This document shows positions 48,860-59,236 of a DNA stretch of 64,000 bases, in pieces (position 1 is the stretch's first letter; the number at the start of each line of letters is the position of its first letter). The notes under the pieces were generated by a model. That model did not search any database. It worked only from the letters and a program-made list of their open reading frames with translations, and was not told the origin of the DNA. Source of the stretch: Muribacter muris (GTDB lineage Bacteria; Pseudomonadota; Gammaproteobacteria; Enterobacterales; Pasteurellaceae). Made by a program: the position numbers and the translations under genes. Location: positions 1-64,000 of the forward strand of contig NZ_JWIZ01000002.1 of assembly GCF_001038205.1 (NCBI RefSeq), written 5' to 3'.

Positions 48860-50154
48860 AAATGCTCCCGCCACGAGCTGCGGCGGCACAGATTATCTTA
48901 GAGGTATTGGATAACGGTAAATCCCTATCCAGCCTGATTCCCGCCGTTCAAGCGGAATTGGACGCAAAAGATCTGCCGCTCGTGCAAGAAATCAGCTTTG
49001 GTGTCTGCCGTGTTCTGCCCCGCTTGGAAGCGATTATCCGGCACTTAGTCGCAAAGCCCCTCAAGCATAAAACCCGCTTAGTACATTGCTTACTGCTGGT
49101 CGGGCTATATCAATTACTCTATTTGCGAGTGCCGACACACGCAGCGGTCAGCGAAGTGGTGAATGCGACTAAACCGTTGAAACTGGACAGTTTTCGAGGC
49201 TTGGTCAATGGCGTGTTACGCCGTTTCCTAAGAGAGCAAGAGGCCATTCTCGCTAAAGTCGATCAACACTGGCAAACATTACACCCCGAGTGGCTAGTGA
49301 ATAAACTCAAGCACACCTACCCTAACTGGCGTGAGATTATTGAGGCAAATAATCAAAAACCGCCGATGTGGATTCGGGTCAATCCGCAATGTGCTGAAAC
49401 GACAGACTACCGTCAGCAATTAGCCGATCTTGCAAAAAACGATCTCAATCCGAGCGCTTGTGTGCCGGATTGTGCGATTCGGTTAAATCACCCCGTTGCC
49501 GTCCACCAACTTCCACAGTTTGAAGAAGGCTGGGTAACGGTACAGGACGCCCACGCACAGTGGTCGGCAATTTTACTAGGGGCACAAAACGGCGAGCAGA
49601 TTTTAGATGCCTGCGCCGCCCCCGGCGGTAAAACAACGCACATCTTGGAGCTTGCCCCCCACGCCAATGTGATCGCTTTAGACATTGAGGCTAACCGCTT
49701 AAAACGGGTACGGGAAAATCTGCAGCGGCTCAAACAAACTGCGACGGTGATTTGCGGCGATGCGAGCCGACCTGAACAGTGGCTGGAACAGGATATAATG
49801 TTCGACCGCATTTTGCTGGACGCCCCCTGCTCTGCCACCGGCGTTATCCGCCGCCACCCGGATATTAAATGGTTGCGTCAGGAAAGCGACATTGCTGAAT
49901 TAGCGGCATTGCAGCAACGCATTTTAACGGCACTGTGGCAACGTTTAAAACCCAACGGCACGTTGCTTTATGCCACCTGCTCAATACTGGCGGAAGAAAA
50001 TAGCGAGCAAATCGCCCGCTTTCTTGCACACACGCCGAACGCCCGCCTTGAGCCGCTGCAATTTCACACGGAAACGGTGCAATACAAACAGTTCCTACCG
50101 CAACAAGCGGGCGGCGATGGCTTCTTTTATGCAAAATTGAGAAAAGTAGAATGA
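48856..50154 (+). CDS. rsmB: 16S rRNA (cytosine-967-C5)-methyltransferase
   Basis: Methylates C967 of 16S rRNA. At 432 residues it has an N-terminal NusB-like RNA-binding domain (about 1-140) and a Rossmann methyltransferase with [14 protein letters not shown]. The two cysteines of the m5C mechanism are C325 (DAPCSATG) and C375 ([11 protein letters not shown]), at the E. coli positions. ATGA overlaps with fmt before and trkA after indicate tight co-translation. Confidence 0.96.
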   Translation: MKMLPPRAAAAQIILEVLDNGKSLSSLIPAVQAELDAKDLPLVQEISFGVCRVLPRLEAIIRHLVAKPLKHKTRLVHCLLLVGLYQLLYLRVPTHAAVSEVVNATKPLKLDSFRGLVNGVLRRFLREQEAILAKVDQHWQTLHPEWLVNKLKHTYPNWREIIEANNQKPPMWIRVNPQCAETTDYRQQLADLAKNDLNPSACVPDCAIRLNHPVAVHQLPQFEEGWVTVQDAHAQWSAILLGAQNGEQILDACAAPGGKTTHILELAPHANVIALDIEANRLKRVRENLQRLKQTATVICGDASRPEQWLEQDIMFDRILLDAPCSATGVIRRHPDIKWLRQESDIAELAALQQRILTALWQRLKPNGTLLYATCSILAEENSEQIARFLAHTPNARLEPLQFHTETVQYKQFLPQQAGGDGFFYAKLRKVE

Positions 50155-51527
50155 AAATTATCATTTTAGGGGCAGGGCAAGTCGGCTCAACACTGGCTGA
50201 AAGCCTCGCGAACAATGAGAATGATATTACCATTATCGACAGTGATCAGAATCGCCTTGCGCCATTACAAAGCAAACACGATTTGCAAGTGATCAAGGGG
50301 AACGGCGCTTCACCCCGTATCCTAAGGGAAGCGGGCGCAAGCGATGCGGATTTATTAGTGGCGGTAACCAATAATGATGAATCCAATATGATCGCCTGCC
50401 AAATTGCTTACACCCTGTTCCATATTCCGACCAAAATCGCCCGTATTCGCAATGCAGATTATGTGCGGGAGCGGGATACACTGTTCAATGATAATGTGCT
50501 ACCAATCGACCATATCATCGCGCCCGAACTGTTGGTCACTCAAGAAATCTTACGCTTGATAGACTATCCGGGGACGTTGCAAGTCGCACATTTTGCCGAG
50601 GATTTAGTCAGCCTAGTCAGCTTAAAAGCCTACTACGGCGGGCCATTGGTCGGCTACCCGATCTCTGCCTTAGCCGATCATCTGCCGCATATTGAGGCGA
50701 GAATTGTCTCGATTTTCCGCCAAGAGAAAAGTTTCGTGCCACAAGGCTCAACCATTATTGAAGCCGGTGATGAAGTCTTTTTCATCTGTGCCACCCAGCA
50801 TATCAAAGCGGTGATGGCAGAATTACAACGCCTTGAGAAACCGCATAAGCGTGTGATGATCGTGGGCGGCGGCAATATCGGCACGGCATTGGCAAAAGCC
50901 TTGGAAGAAAAATGCAGTGTGAAGCTGATTGAACGCCACCCCGATCGTGCGGAAAAACTCGCCGAGAAACTCGCTAAGACCTTGGTACTGTGCGGCGATG
51001 CCTCCGACCAAGAATTACTGTTTGAAGAACATATCGAAAACATTGATCTGTTTTTAGCCCTCACCAGTGATGATGAAGCAAATATTATGTCCGCCTTGCT
51101 GGCAAAACGGCTTGGTGCTAAAAAAGCGATTGTGTTGGTACAGCGAATGGCCTATTTGCACCTCATTCAAGGCGGGACGATTGATATTGCCCTTTCGCCG
51201 CAACAAGCCACGATTTCTGCCCTCTCCAGCCACGTACGAAAAGGGGATATTGTCAAAGTCGCTTCATTCAAGCAGGGGCTAATGGAAGGGATTGAAGCGG
51301 TGGCACACGGTGATGAAAATTCATCTAAAGTCGTCGGGCGAAAAATCAGTGAGCTAAAATTACCGCAAGGTGTAGTGATCGGGGCGATTGTCCGTAATGA
51401 GCAAGTGATCATCGCCCATAAACCTACGCTAATCCAAGCGCAAGATCGGATCATTGTCTTTATCAACGACACCAAGCAAACCGCCGAAGTGGAAAAACTA
51501 TTCCAAGTTGGTGCATTCTTTTTATAG
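50151..51527 (+). CDS. trkA: Trk potassium uptake regulatory protein TrkA
   Basis: Cytoplasmic NAD(H)-binding gating subunit of Trk K+ transporters. A duplicated 458-residue protein: two RCK_N Rossmann domains ([13 protein letters not shown] at about 7-19, and [13 protein letters not shown] near 240), each followed by an RCK_C domain. It is the last gene of fmt-rsmB-trkA, as in enterobacteria. The membrane subunit trkH is not in the window. Confidence 0.96.
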   Translation: MKIIILGAGQVGSTLAESLANNENDITIIDSDQNRLAPLQSKHDLQVIKGNGASPRILREAGASDADLLVAVTNNDESNMIACQIAYTLFHIPTKIARIRNADYVRERDTLFNDNVLPIDHIIAPELLVTQEILRLIDYPGTLQVAHFAEDLVSLVSLKAYYGGPLVGYPISALADHLPHIEARIVSIFRQEKSFVPQGSTIIEAGDEVFFICATQHIKAVMAELQRLEKPHKRVMIVGGGNIGTALAKALEEKCSVKLIERHPDRAEKLAEKLAKTLVLCGDASDQELLFEEHIENIDLFLALTSDDEANIMSALLAKRLGAKKAIVLVQRMAYLHLIQGGTIDIALSPQQATISALSSHVRKGDIVKVASFKQGLMEGIEAVAHGDENSSKVVGRKISELKLPQGVVIGAIVRNEQVIIAHKPTLIQAQDRIIVFINDTKQTAEVEKLFQVGAFFL

Positions 51528-51535
51528 CCAAATAA

Positions 51536-51565
51536 AAAGCCTTGAATTATCAAGGCTTTATCATT
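51536..51565. terminator. terminator between trkA and the convergent exported-protein gene
   Basis: AAAGCCTTGA (51536-51545) and TCAAGGCTTT (51550-51559), with A- and T-rich flanks on both sides, can serve both strands. Confidence 0.85.
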
Positions 51566-52073
51566 ATTTAATTTCAATCACTTTCTTTGAGCTAAATTCC
51601 AAACGTTTTGCACCATTTACCACACTAATCTCCGCATTTGGATCGGCAATCACCGCTCTTGCCTGCTCCGGTATTTTATCGAACGGCAAATTAATATTCA
51701 CCGTGATTTTTGACTTGGCTTTCAATGCAGGATCAAAATTCAGCGGAAAATCCTGTGCAAACAAAATCTGCTGATTATGGGAGTACCCACCAATCCAATG
51801 CACCGCCTTAATGCGCTGCTTACTCTTATTCTCCAGCTCATAAGTCGCTACAAACACCGGGTTGCCTGCCTCATCCTTGGTCATACTACGCCCGACTAAG
51901 CGAATACCAAATGCCTTGTTGAATTGCTTTAACGCTTGATCCGATTTGGTCGATTTTTTCGCCGCCACTGCTTTGTTATTTTCCGCTTTCTTAGTATTGG
52001 TTTCCGCATAAGCATTACCTGCGCCAAAAGCAACTAACAGTGAAATAGCAGCAATATGTTTCAATAATTTCAT
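51564..52073 (-). CDS. conserved exported protein of unknown function
   Basis: A 169-residue protein with a clear signal peptide (1-23, ending AYA). A lysine-rich linker (about 25-45) leads into a compact beta-rich domain (about 50-169) with FGIRLVGRSMTKDEAGNPVF and IKAVHWIGGYSHNQQI. No lipobox and no membrane helix follow the signal peptide, so it is probably periplasmic. I do not recognise a characterised family. The start follows AAGGATAAGA. It is divergent from folP. Confidence 0.75.
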   Translation of the reverse strand: MKLLKHIAAISLLVAFGAGNAYAETNTKKAENNKAVAAKKSTKSDQALKQFNKAFGIRLVGRSMTKDEAGNPVFVATYELENKSKQRIKAVHWIGGYSHNQQILFAQDFPLNFDPALKAKSKITVNINLPFDKIPEQARAVIADPNAEISVVNGAKRLEFSSKKVIEIK

Positions 52074-52190
52074 TCTTATCCTTCCGTTAATTAAAAAACA
52101 GCAAAATCATATAATTTCACTGCGCGATATACAAGCACAGTTTGATACAATGCTCAAATATATTCATATTTCCTTTTTATGAGTCCTAAA

Positions 52191-53039
52191 ATGCAAATTT
52201 GTTTCAAAAATTTTCACGGATCCGACCGCTTGTTAGATCTCAGCCGACCTCAAATAATGGGGATTCTAAATTTTACCCCCGATTCTTTCTCTGACTCCGG
52301 TCAATTCTTCAGTTTAGATAAAGCCTTGCGCCAAGTCGAAAAAATGCTAGCGGAAGGGGCAAATATCATTGATATTGGAGGTGAATCGACCCGCCCGAAC
52401 GCCGAACAGGTCAGCCTTGAGCAAGAGCTGGATCGGGTTGTTCCCCTCGTTGAAGCCGTTCACCAACGGTTTGACTGCTTTATCTCTGTCGATACCTCCA
52501 AAGCGGTAGTAATGCAAGAAGCCGCCCAAGCTGGCGCAGACATTATCAATGACATTCGAGCCTTACAAGAGCCGAATGCTCTTGAAACCGCTGCACAACT
52601 CAAACTGCCTGTATGTTTAATGCATATGCAAGGCTCACCCCAAACAATGCAGCAGCATCCGGCATACGACGATGTGCTGGAAGAAGTGGCTGATTTTCTT
52701 AATCAAAGAATTTTCGCTTGTCTAAATCACGGGATCGAAAAATCCCATATTTTGCTTGATGTCGGATTTGGCTTTGGTAAAACGGTACAACACAACTACC
52801 AGCTCTTAAAGCACCTCAAGGTATTCGCCCAATCGGGCTATCCTATACTGGCTGGGCTTTCCCGTAAATCAATGATAGGACATATTCTGAATAAACCCGT
52901 TGAACAACGCACTATCGGCAGCGTTACCGGCGCACTTATCGCCATACAAAACGGTGCTAACATTATCCGTGTTCACGATGTGGGCGAAACTGCCGATATG
53001 CTTAAAATTTGGCAGGCAATGCAAGAAAGCGACCTATAA
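52191..53039 (+). CDS. folP: dihydropteroate synthase
   Basis: Joins pterin pyrophosphate and p-aminobenzoate in folate synthesis; the sulfonamide target. It has the family landmarks IMGILNFTPDSFSDSG, DIGGESTRPNAE, NDIRAL, LMHMQGSPQTMQ and LAGLSRKSMIG. I list the start at 52191 (MQICFKN), which aligns with homologues. The ATG four codons earlier (52179) is equally possible; neither has a strong ribosome binding site. ftsH and glmM, the usual neighbours, are absent. 282 residues from this start. Confidence 0.95.
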   Translation: MQICFKNFHGSDRLLDLSRPQIMGILNFTPDSFSDSGQFFSLDKALRQVEKMLAEGANIIDIGGESTRPNAEQVSLEQELDRVVPLVEAVHQRFDCFISVDTSKAVVMQEAAQAGADIINDIRALQEPNALETAAQLKLPVCLMHMQGSPQTMQQHPAYDDVLEEVADFLNQRIFACLNHGIEKSHILLDVGFGFGKTVQHNYQLLKHLKVFAQSGYPILAGLSRKSMIGHILNKPVEQRTIGSVTGALIAIQNGANIIRVHDVGETADMLKIWQAMQESDL

Positions 53040-53109
53040 CATTACAACAAGCGGGCGGTTTAATCGTAGAATTTGCAAAAAATTATATTAAGCTAACCGC
53101 TTACCTACT

Positions 53110-54042
53110 TCACTTAATTAACTGAATCAACGCAACGCCGCAAATTAAGATGCCTAATCCAAGTAATTGGATAGGAAGAATGCGTTTTGGTATTGCACCT
53201 AATAAGCCGAATTTATCCACCAGTAAGCTACCGGAAATAAGCCCTAATAAGACTAGAACAATAGCACCGCCTGTACCGATTTGAGGCACAAGAATAATGC
53301 TACCGAAAATAAACAATGCCCCCAGTGTACCGCCAAACCAAATCCACCACGGTTTGCCTTTTCCTATACCGTTTTTAAGCCGATGAAAACTACGTTCATA
53401 AAGCATTACAACAAAAAATAACCCCGTACCGCCCACCAGAAAAGAGATAAACGCCGCTTGAATTGAGGCATTAAGTTCCCGTCCAAGCTCTGCATTGATC
53501 GCCGTTTGGCTCGCCATTAACATTCCCGCCCCAATACCAAACAACCGCCAAAACCAAATCGATCTATCCGTTGACATTATTCGATTGCTTTGTTTTAAGT
53601 TAGGTAATACAACCGCACAAAACATTCCGGCTAATACTAACCCTACTCCCGCTAGCCGGATTATGCTTAATTCAATATACGGCGATCCAAACCAGCCAAA
53701 ACTATCGATCAATATCCCCATTAAGACTTGTCCCAATAATGGAATTATCGCGGTTTGCACGCCGCCTAATTTAGGGAAAAGTAGAATATTGGCAGTTAGG
53801 GCAACCATTCCCATTAGACCGCCAATCCATACCCACCAAGGTGCTTGGTGGATCATTTGCCAATCCGGTATCAAGGTATATCCTTGCCAATTAGCCAACA
53901 ACGCTAAAAACAGTGTGCCGCCGGAAAACGACACTAAAGAAGATAAAAAAGGTACACCGAGATAGCTGCGTAAACGGGCGTTAATCGCCGTTTGAAAGCT
54001 AACCCCCATACCAATGCAGAAACCGATAAGAAGTGTAAACAT
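53110..54042 (-). CDS. duplicated YdcZ (DUF606)-type DMT-superfamily membrane protein
   Basis: A 310-residue, ten-helix membrane protein made of two DUF606/YdcZ repeats (about 1-150 and 155-310). Each half begins with the same pattern (GVSFQTAINARLRSYLG; LMASQTAINAELGRELN) and contains an SFxxG(G/T) helix (SLVSFSGGTLFLA; FISFLVGGTGLFF). Most YdcZ proteins are single repeats of about 140 residues, so this is a fused pair. Substrate unknown. The ATG at 54042 has AAGGA upstream; an earlier frame start does not. Confidence 0.82.
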   Translation of the reverse strand: MFTLLIGFCIGMGVSFQTAINARLRSYLGVPFLSSLVSFSGGTLFLALLANWQGYTLIPDWQMIHQAPWWVWIGGLMGMVALTANILLFPKLGGVQTAIIPLLGQVLMGILIDSFGWFGSPYIELSIIRLAGVGLVLAGMFCAVVLPNLKQSNRIMSTDRSIWFWRLFGIGAGMLMASQTAINAELGRELNASIQAAFISFLVGGTGLFFVVMLYERSFHRLKNGIGKGKPWWIWFGGTLGALFIFGSIILVPQIGTGGAIVLVLLGLISGSLLVDKFGLLGAIPKRILPIQLLGLGILICGVALIQLIK

Positions 54043-54173
54043 ATCATTTTTCCTTTTAAATAAATACAAGCGGTTACTTTAATGCTCTATTTTACAAAGC
54101 CAACCCCGGTATGAGTTGTCTTGGTTATCCCAAATAAAGCCGTTATACTTTCCTCATTTGGAGGAAAAAGAAA

Positions 54174-54536
54174 ATGTCCCAACGCCAAGCTATTTTTGAT
54201 TATGTGGCACAGCAATATGCCGTTGCTCCCGAATACCTGTGGGCAAAACTACCGAGCTATGCGGTACTCCGTCATTGCAATAAGAAAGGGAAATGGTTCG
54301 CTCTCATTGCCAACGTTTCCAAAACAAAACTTGGCTTAACAGGCGAAGGTACAGCTGATATTTTGAATATAAAATGCGAACCTGACGTAGTCAGCATTCT
54401 CCGACAGGATAAAAATGTGTTGCCCGCCTACCATATGAATAAACGGCGCTGGCTCACGATCGTGCTTGACAGTGATTTTGAATTAGATGAAATATATAAA
54501 CTGCTAGACTGGAGCTATCGCTTAACCCTTAAATAG
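54174..54536 (+). CDS. MmcQ/YjbR-family protein
   Basis: A 120-residue protein of the CyaY-like-fold YjbR family (DUF419). It has the typical start RQAIFDYVAQQYAVAPEYLW, the central GKWFALIANV and the C-terminal MNKRRWLTIVLD. GGAGGAAAAAG precedes the ATG. Members are described as DNA-binding on structural grounds, but no function is established. It is convergent with ompA copy 2. Confidence 0.85.
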   Translation: MSQRQAIFDYVAQQYAVAPEYLWAKLPSYAVLRHCNKKGKWFALIANVSKTKLGLTGEGTADILNIKCEPDVVSILRQDKNVLPAYHMNKRRWLTIVLDSDFELDEIYKLLDWSYRLTLK

Positions 54537-54547
54537 CCCCTAAAATA

Positions 54548-54568
54548 AATGCCCACGATGTGGGCATT
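54548..54568. terminator. terminator between yjbR and ompA copy 2
   Basis: AATGCCCAC/GTGGGCATT with a GAT loop; on the minus strand it is followed by TTTATTTTA. It differs in sequence from the terminator of ompA copy 1. Confidence 0.85.
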
Positions 54569-54584
54569 CTGATAGATTGTGCTA

Positions 54585-55703
54585 TTACATAGCTACTTGT
54601 TTTGAACCTTGTACTTGTACTTCTACACGACGATCCGGTGCTAAACACGCGATTAACGCTTTACGACCTTTCACCGCATCACAAGTGTTGCCTGTTACCG
54701 GGTTCGCTTTACCGTAACCTACCGCTGTTACTGTCTCTGGGTTTACACCTTTAGACACGATGTAGTTCGCCACAGATTCCGCACGACGTTGAGAAAGTTT
54801 TAAGTTGTACGCTTCTTTACCGATACGGTCTGTGTAACCGTTCACTTGGATTGCCGGAGAAGCTAAACCTAAGTTAGCAATTTCTGCGTGTGCCGCGTCT
54901 AACGCTTGTGCCGCTGCCGGTTTTAAGCTCGCTTTACCAAAGTCGAATAACACGTCTGAGCTGAATGCGAAGTTTTTCGTTATCATTTGTGGCTCAGCTA
55001 CCGGTGCTGCACCTTGACCGAAACGGTAAGTTAAACCTGCGCTGACAGAGTGGAAATCCGGGCTATATTTGAAGTTAGTGCCTTCATAACCTGCTTTACG
55101 TGCTGCTTTGTCTAAGTTACCTACACGGCTTAACCATTGGTATTCAACACGTGCTGCTAATTCAGGGGTAATGGCGTACTCAACACCTGCACCCAATAAT
55201 AAAGAGGTTTTTAAGTTGTGCGCTTTGATACGAGAATCGTGACGAACATCTTGTTGTACATAGTAATCATTACGTACTAATGCCGCACCAACTTTACCGT
55301 AAACATCTAAACCTTGTGCCACTTCATAGCTTGGTTTTAAGCTGATATGCGTACCGTGAGCAACGTGTTTCGCTGCACGTTTATCTTTCTCTTCACCTTC
55401 AAAAGTGGTATTACCACGCACACGACCGAAGTAGTCATAACCTAACTCAACCGCTAGGTTATCTGCGATTTGGTAACCGCCGAATACACCGTAGTTTACA
55501 GAGTTACGGTTGATACCGAAAGCGTTTGGACCGCTATAACGTACATCATCTGCGTATTTATAGTTAAATTGTTTCACCCCACCGTGAACGGTTGTCCAAC
55601 CCGATTTTGCACCCGCATAAAAAGTGTTTGCTTGTGGTGCCGCTTGTGCCGCAGTTGCTAAGGCTAAACCGGATACTGCTAATGCAATTACAGATTTTTT
55701 CAT
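54585..55703 (-). CDS. outer membrane protein OmpA/P5, copy 2
   Basis: A 372-residue paralogue of the ompA at 21966-23117, with the same signal peptide, barrel and OmpA-like C-terminal domain. The visible protein differences are confined to the first surface loop (shorter here, VRYSGPNAFG), YKY for SKY just before it, QDVRH for KNVEH in a later loop, and the end (VAM for VVM). The DNA outside these places is nearly the same, which indicates recent duplication or gene conversion. The 5' and 3' flanks do not match beyond the GAGGATCATCAAA just before the ATG. Two ompA-type genes are known in other members of this group. Confidence 0.95.
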   Translation of the reverse strand: MKKSVIALAVSGLALATAAQAAPQANTFYAGAKSGWTTVHGGVKQFNYKYADDVRYSGPNAFGINRNSVNYGVFGGYQIADNLAVELGYDYFGRVRGNTTFEGEEKDKRAAKHVAHGTHISLKPSYEVAQGLDVYGKVGAALVRNDYYVQQDVRHDSRIKAHNLKTSLLLGAGVEYAITPELAARVEYQWLSRVGNLDKAARKAGYEGTNFKYSPDFHSVSAGLTYRFGQGAAPVAEPQMITKNFAFSSDVLFDFGKASLKPAAAQALDAAHAEIANLGLASPAIQVNGYTDRIGKEAYNLKLSQRRAESVANYIVSKGVNPETVTAVGYGKANPVTGNTCDAVKGRKALIACLAPDRRVEVQVQGSKQVAM

Positions 55704-56131
55704 TTTGATGATCCTCTAAATTTATTGTCATCGAAAGTTAAATATATTGCTCAATACGCCAGTTAAAAAGGAAGTATTGAAACTCTTAATTTATTCCTTA
55801 TTCTAAAATAGAATAAACAGAGTACCTTATATTATTCTACCTAAAAAAGATAAAAACACAAGGCAACCTTTTGAAAATAAGTTTGTCGATATAGAACGCT
55901 CTTATTATTTTCCTTCCTGCACTTTAATGAAGTAAGCAATAAGAGCTTAACTATTATGTTGGCTCATTACCTAAAAATCAACGCTCTATCCCGTTTTTTA
56001 TGTAATAATTTGCAAAGAAACTTTTTCAGTTTGTCCTTTTTTCTTTAATTTTTGTCAATTCTACGGCTATTTCTAATCGGCTCAAAACTTGCTAATATCC
56101 GCACTATTCCTATTTTATTTTAAATATAAAA
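55704..56131. other. AT-rich intergenic region between ompA copy 2 and ydiJ
   Basis: This 428-base gap separates divergent genes. Near ompA copy 2 there is a possible promoter (TTGTGT, 16 bases, TAGAAT on the minus strand, around 55835-55862). Near ydiJ a TGC-TAATAT extended -10 lies at about 56091-56099. No open frame, RNA gene or repeat of note was seen. Confidence 0.5.
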
Positions 56132-59100
56132 ATGATCCCTCGATTAGCAAACACGCCCGATCTTAACCCGACTGTTGCCGATTATTTAACGGCACTCAAA
56201 AACCAACATTTCAGCGGTGATATTGCCTCAAGCTACGCCGATCGCCTGTCTCTTGCCACAGACAACAGTGTCTATCAACAAATGCCGCAAGCGATTTTAT
56301 TTCCCAAATCCATTGCCGATATCATTATCCTGACCAAACTTGCCCAACGGGAAGCCTTTCAATTCCTCACATTTACCCCCCGTGGGGGTGGCACCGGCAC
56401 AAACGGGCAATCGCTTAATAACAATATTATTGTGGATCTCTCCCGCCATATGAACCACATTTTAGAGCTGAATGTGGCGGAACGCTGGGTGAGAGTGCAA
56501 GCCGGCGTGGTCAAAGATCAGCTTAACCAATTTCTCAAACCGCACGGGCTATTTTTTTCGCCGGAACTCTCCACCAGCAACCGTGCAACTTTAGGCGGAA
56601 TGATCAACACCGATGCCTCAGGGCAAGGTTCGCTTAAATACGGCAAAACGTCTGATCATATTCTTGCCCTCAAATCCGTGCTGATTAACGGCGAAGTGCT
56701 TGACACCCAAGCGGTCGATTGCGATGATTTTTCTGCAAATCTTGATGCACTCAATTTGCTGAGCCGAGCCAAACAATTACACCAAACTATTTTCGATCGT
56801 TGCCGAACATTGCGACCGACCGTACTCACCTCATTGCCGCAGCTCAACCGCTTTCTGACCGGTTACGATCTGAAAAATGTGTTCAATGAGGCGGAAACCC
56901 AGTTCAATCTCAGCCGTATATTGACCGGTTCGGAAGGCTCACTCGCCTTTATCTGTGAAGCAAAGCTCAACTTACTGCCTATTCCGCAGCACCGCACCTT
57001 GATTAACGTCAAATACCGCTCATTTGATGCTGCTTTGCGTGCAGCGCCGATGATGCTTCAAGCCAACGCACTCTCCGTTGAAACGGTCGATTCCAAAGTG
57101 CTGAACCTCGCCAAACAGGACATCATCTGGCACTCCGTTTCCGATCTCTTAACCGAAGAGGCAGATGACCCGATTTTAGGGATCAACATTGTCGAATATG
57201 CCTCTAACGATCAAGCATTGAACGAACGCCAAGTTGCCGATCTGTGCCGAACCCTCGATCAACGCATTGCCGAACGTGCAAGCGGTCTGATCGGCTATCA
57301 AATTTGCAACGAGCCCGCCTCGATCGACAAAATCTATGCAATGCGCAAAAAAGCGGTCGGGTTGCTCGGTAACGCAAAAGGCTGGGCGAAGCCGATCGCC
57401 TTTGTGGAAGATACCTGCGTCCCGCCGGAGCATCTTGCCGATTACATCGGCGAATTTCGCCAACTGTTAGATGAACACGGCTTGGAATACGGAATGTTCG
57501 GGCACGTTGATGCGGGTGTGCTACACGTTCGCCCCGCGTTAGATTTGTGCGATCGTGAGCAAGTGCAGTGTTTCAAACAAATTTCCGACAGTGTGGTGGC
57601 ACTGACCGCCAAATATGGCGGCTTAATTTGGGGCGAGCACGGTAAAGGAATGCGCTCTGCTTACGGCGAGCAATTTTTTGGTGAAACCTTATGGCGAGAG
57701 CTACGCTATATCAAGCAGCTTTTCGACCCGCAAAACCGCCTGAACCCCGGTAAAATTTGTACGCCGTTAGACAGCCAAGCCACCCTTTACCCGATTGACT
57801 CGCCGATGCGGGCGGATTTCGACCGCCAAATTCCGCTCACCGTACGGGAGGAATTTAAAGGGGCAATGAACTGCAACGGCAACGGTTTATGCTTTAATTT
57901 TGATGTGCATAGCACAATGTGTCCGTCAATGAAAGTGAGCGGCAACCGCCTCTTTTCCCCGAAAGGACGGGCAACCTTAATCCGAGAGTGGCTGCGGTTA
58001 CTGGCGGCGGAAAACGTTTCACCGCACACATTGATTTTCGACAATCGCCAAAATAGTCCGAAACTAATCGATCTAGCCGCTAAAATACGCAATCAGTGGC
58101 AAAAATCCAAAGATTATGATTTTTCCCACGAGGTCAAAGCAGCAATGGATACCTGCTTGGCGTGCAAAGCCTGCGCCAGTCAGTGCCCGATCAAAATTGA
58201 CGTGCCGACTTTCCGCTCGCAATTTAATGCGCTCTACCACCAACGCTATTTACGCCCGCTGAAAGATTATGTGGTCGCCAACTTAGAGTTTTTTGCGCCG
58301 CTGATGGCAAAACAGCCCCGTTTTTTCAACTTTTTCAGTGCGAACCGTTGGGCGGAAAAAGCGGCGGCTCATACTATCGGTATGGTCGATCTGCCCGCTC
58401 TCTCCAGCCCAAACTTGAACACGCAGCTCCGACAAATCGGCTACCGCCACGAAACCCTCGAAAGCCTTGAACAGCAAGCGGCAAGCGGTCAGTTGCAAGA
58501 GCAAATCAGCAATTATCTGTTCGTGGTGCAAGATCCGTTTACCTCTTATTATGATGCCAAGGTGGTCGCCGATTTTGTCCGTTTGTGCCAGCAGCTCGGC
58601 TTTAAGCCGATCGTGCTGCCGTTTAAGCCAAGCGGTAAAGCTCAGCATATCAAAGGCTTTTTGCAACAGTTTGCCCGCACCGCACAAAATCAGGCGGATT
58701 TTCTCAACCGTGTAGCGAAATTGGGGATCTCAATGGTCGGGGTCGATCCGGCGCTCACTCTGCTTTATCGGGACGAGTACACCCACTTGCTCAAAGAGCA
58801 GCGCGGCACATTTCAGGTACAACTGGCGCACGAATGGCTACTCAGCCAATTAGATGCCGGCACTTTGGCGGATTGCAAAAAAACGCCGAATACCGACCGC
58901 TTGCCGTGGCATCTGTTTGCTCACTGTACCGAATCAACCGCCCTGCCGAGTAGCCCGTCTGCGTGGCAAAAAATCTTCGCCCATTTTGGCGAAAAACTGG
59001 TGAATGAGAATGTCGGCTGCTGCGGAATGGCGGGTACATTCGGGCACGAAACCCAGCATATTGTGATGTCGAAAGCGATTTATGCGCAATCGTGGCAGCA

Positions 59101-59236
59101 CAAACTGGCAGACAAGCCCCTCGAACGCTGCTTGGCGACCGGCTATTCCTGCCGCAGCCAAGTTAAACGAATGGCGCATCGTGTGCTTAAACACCCGCTC
59201 CAAGCCTTACTCACGATCGTGGAGAATACGCAATGA
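56132..59236 (+). CDS. ydiJ: YdiJ-family FAD/iron-sulfur oxidoreductase (D-2-hydroxyacid dehydrogenase type)
   Basis: A 1034-residue fusion. The N-terminal FAD-binding type 4 domain (about 50-290; FTPRGGGTGTNGQSLNNNI) and C-terminal FAD oxidase domain run to about 540. Then comes an iron-sulfur module with CLACKACASQCPIKID (near 675) and a CCG domain (GCCGMAGTFGHE, near 962). The E. coli homologue oxidises D-2-hydroxyglutarate. The ATG at 56132 has a poor ribosome binding site but fits homologues. It overlaps menI by 4 bases, a pairing kept from enterobacteria (ydiI-ydiJ). Confidence 0.92.
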   Translation: MIPRLANTPDLNPTVADYLTALKNQHFSGDIASSYADRLSLATDNSVYQQMPQAILFPKSIADIIILTKLAQREAFQFLTFTPRGGGTGTNGQSLNNNIIVDLSRHMNHILELNVAERWVRVQAGVVKDQLNQFLKPHGLFFSPELSTSNRATLGGMINTDASGQGSLKYGKTSDHILALKSVLINGEVLDTQAVDCDDFSANLDALNLLSRAKQLHQTIFDRCRTLRPTVLTSLPQLNRFLTGYDLKNVFNEAETQFNLSRILTGSEGSLAFICEAKLNLLPIPQHRTLINVKYRSFDAALRAAPMMLQANALSVETVDSKVLNLAKQDIIWHSVSDLLTEEADDPILGINIVEYASNDQALNERQVADLCRTLDQRIAERASGLIGYQICNEPASIDKIYAMRKKAVGLLGNAKGWAKPIAFVEDTCVPPEHLADYIGEFRQLLDEHGLEYGMFGHVDAGVLHVRPALDLCDREQVQCFKQISDSVVALTAKYGGLIWGEHGKGMRSAYGEQFFGETLWRELRYIKQLFDPQNRLNPGKICTPLDSQATLYPIDSPMRADFDRQIPLTVREEFKGAMNCNGNGLCFNFDVHSTMCPSMKVSGNRLFSPKGRATLIREWLRLLAAENVSPHTLIFDNRQNSPKLIDLAAKIRNQWQKSKDYDFSHEVKAAMDTCLACKACASQCPIKIDVPTFRSQFNALYHQRYLRPLKDYVVANLEFFAPLMAKQPRFFNFFSANRWAEKAAAHTIGMVDLPALSSPNLNTQLRQIGYRHETLESLEQQAASGQLQEQISNYLFVVQDPFTSYYDAKVVADFVRLCQQLGFKPIVLPFKPSGKAQHIKGFLQQFARTAQNQADFLNRVAKLGISMVGVDPALTLLYRDEYTHLLKEQRGTFQVQLAHEWLLSQLDAGTLADCKKTPNTDRLPWHLFAHCTESTALPSSPSAWQKIFAHFGEKLVNENVGCCGMAGTFGHETQHIVMSKAIYAQSWQHKLADKPLERCLATGYSCRSQVKRMAHRVLKHPLQALLTIVENTQ

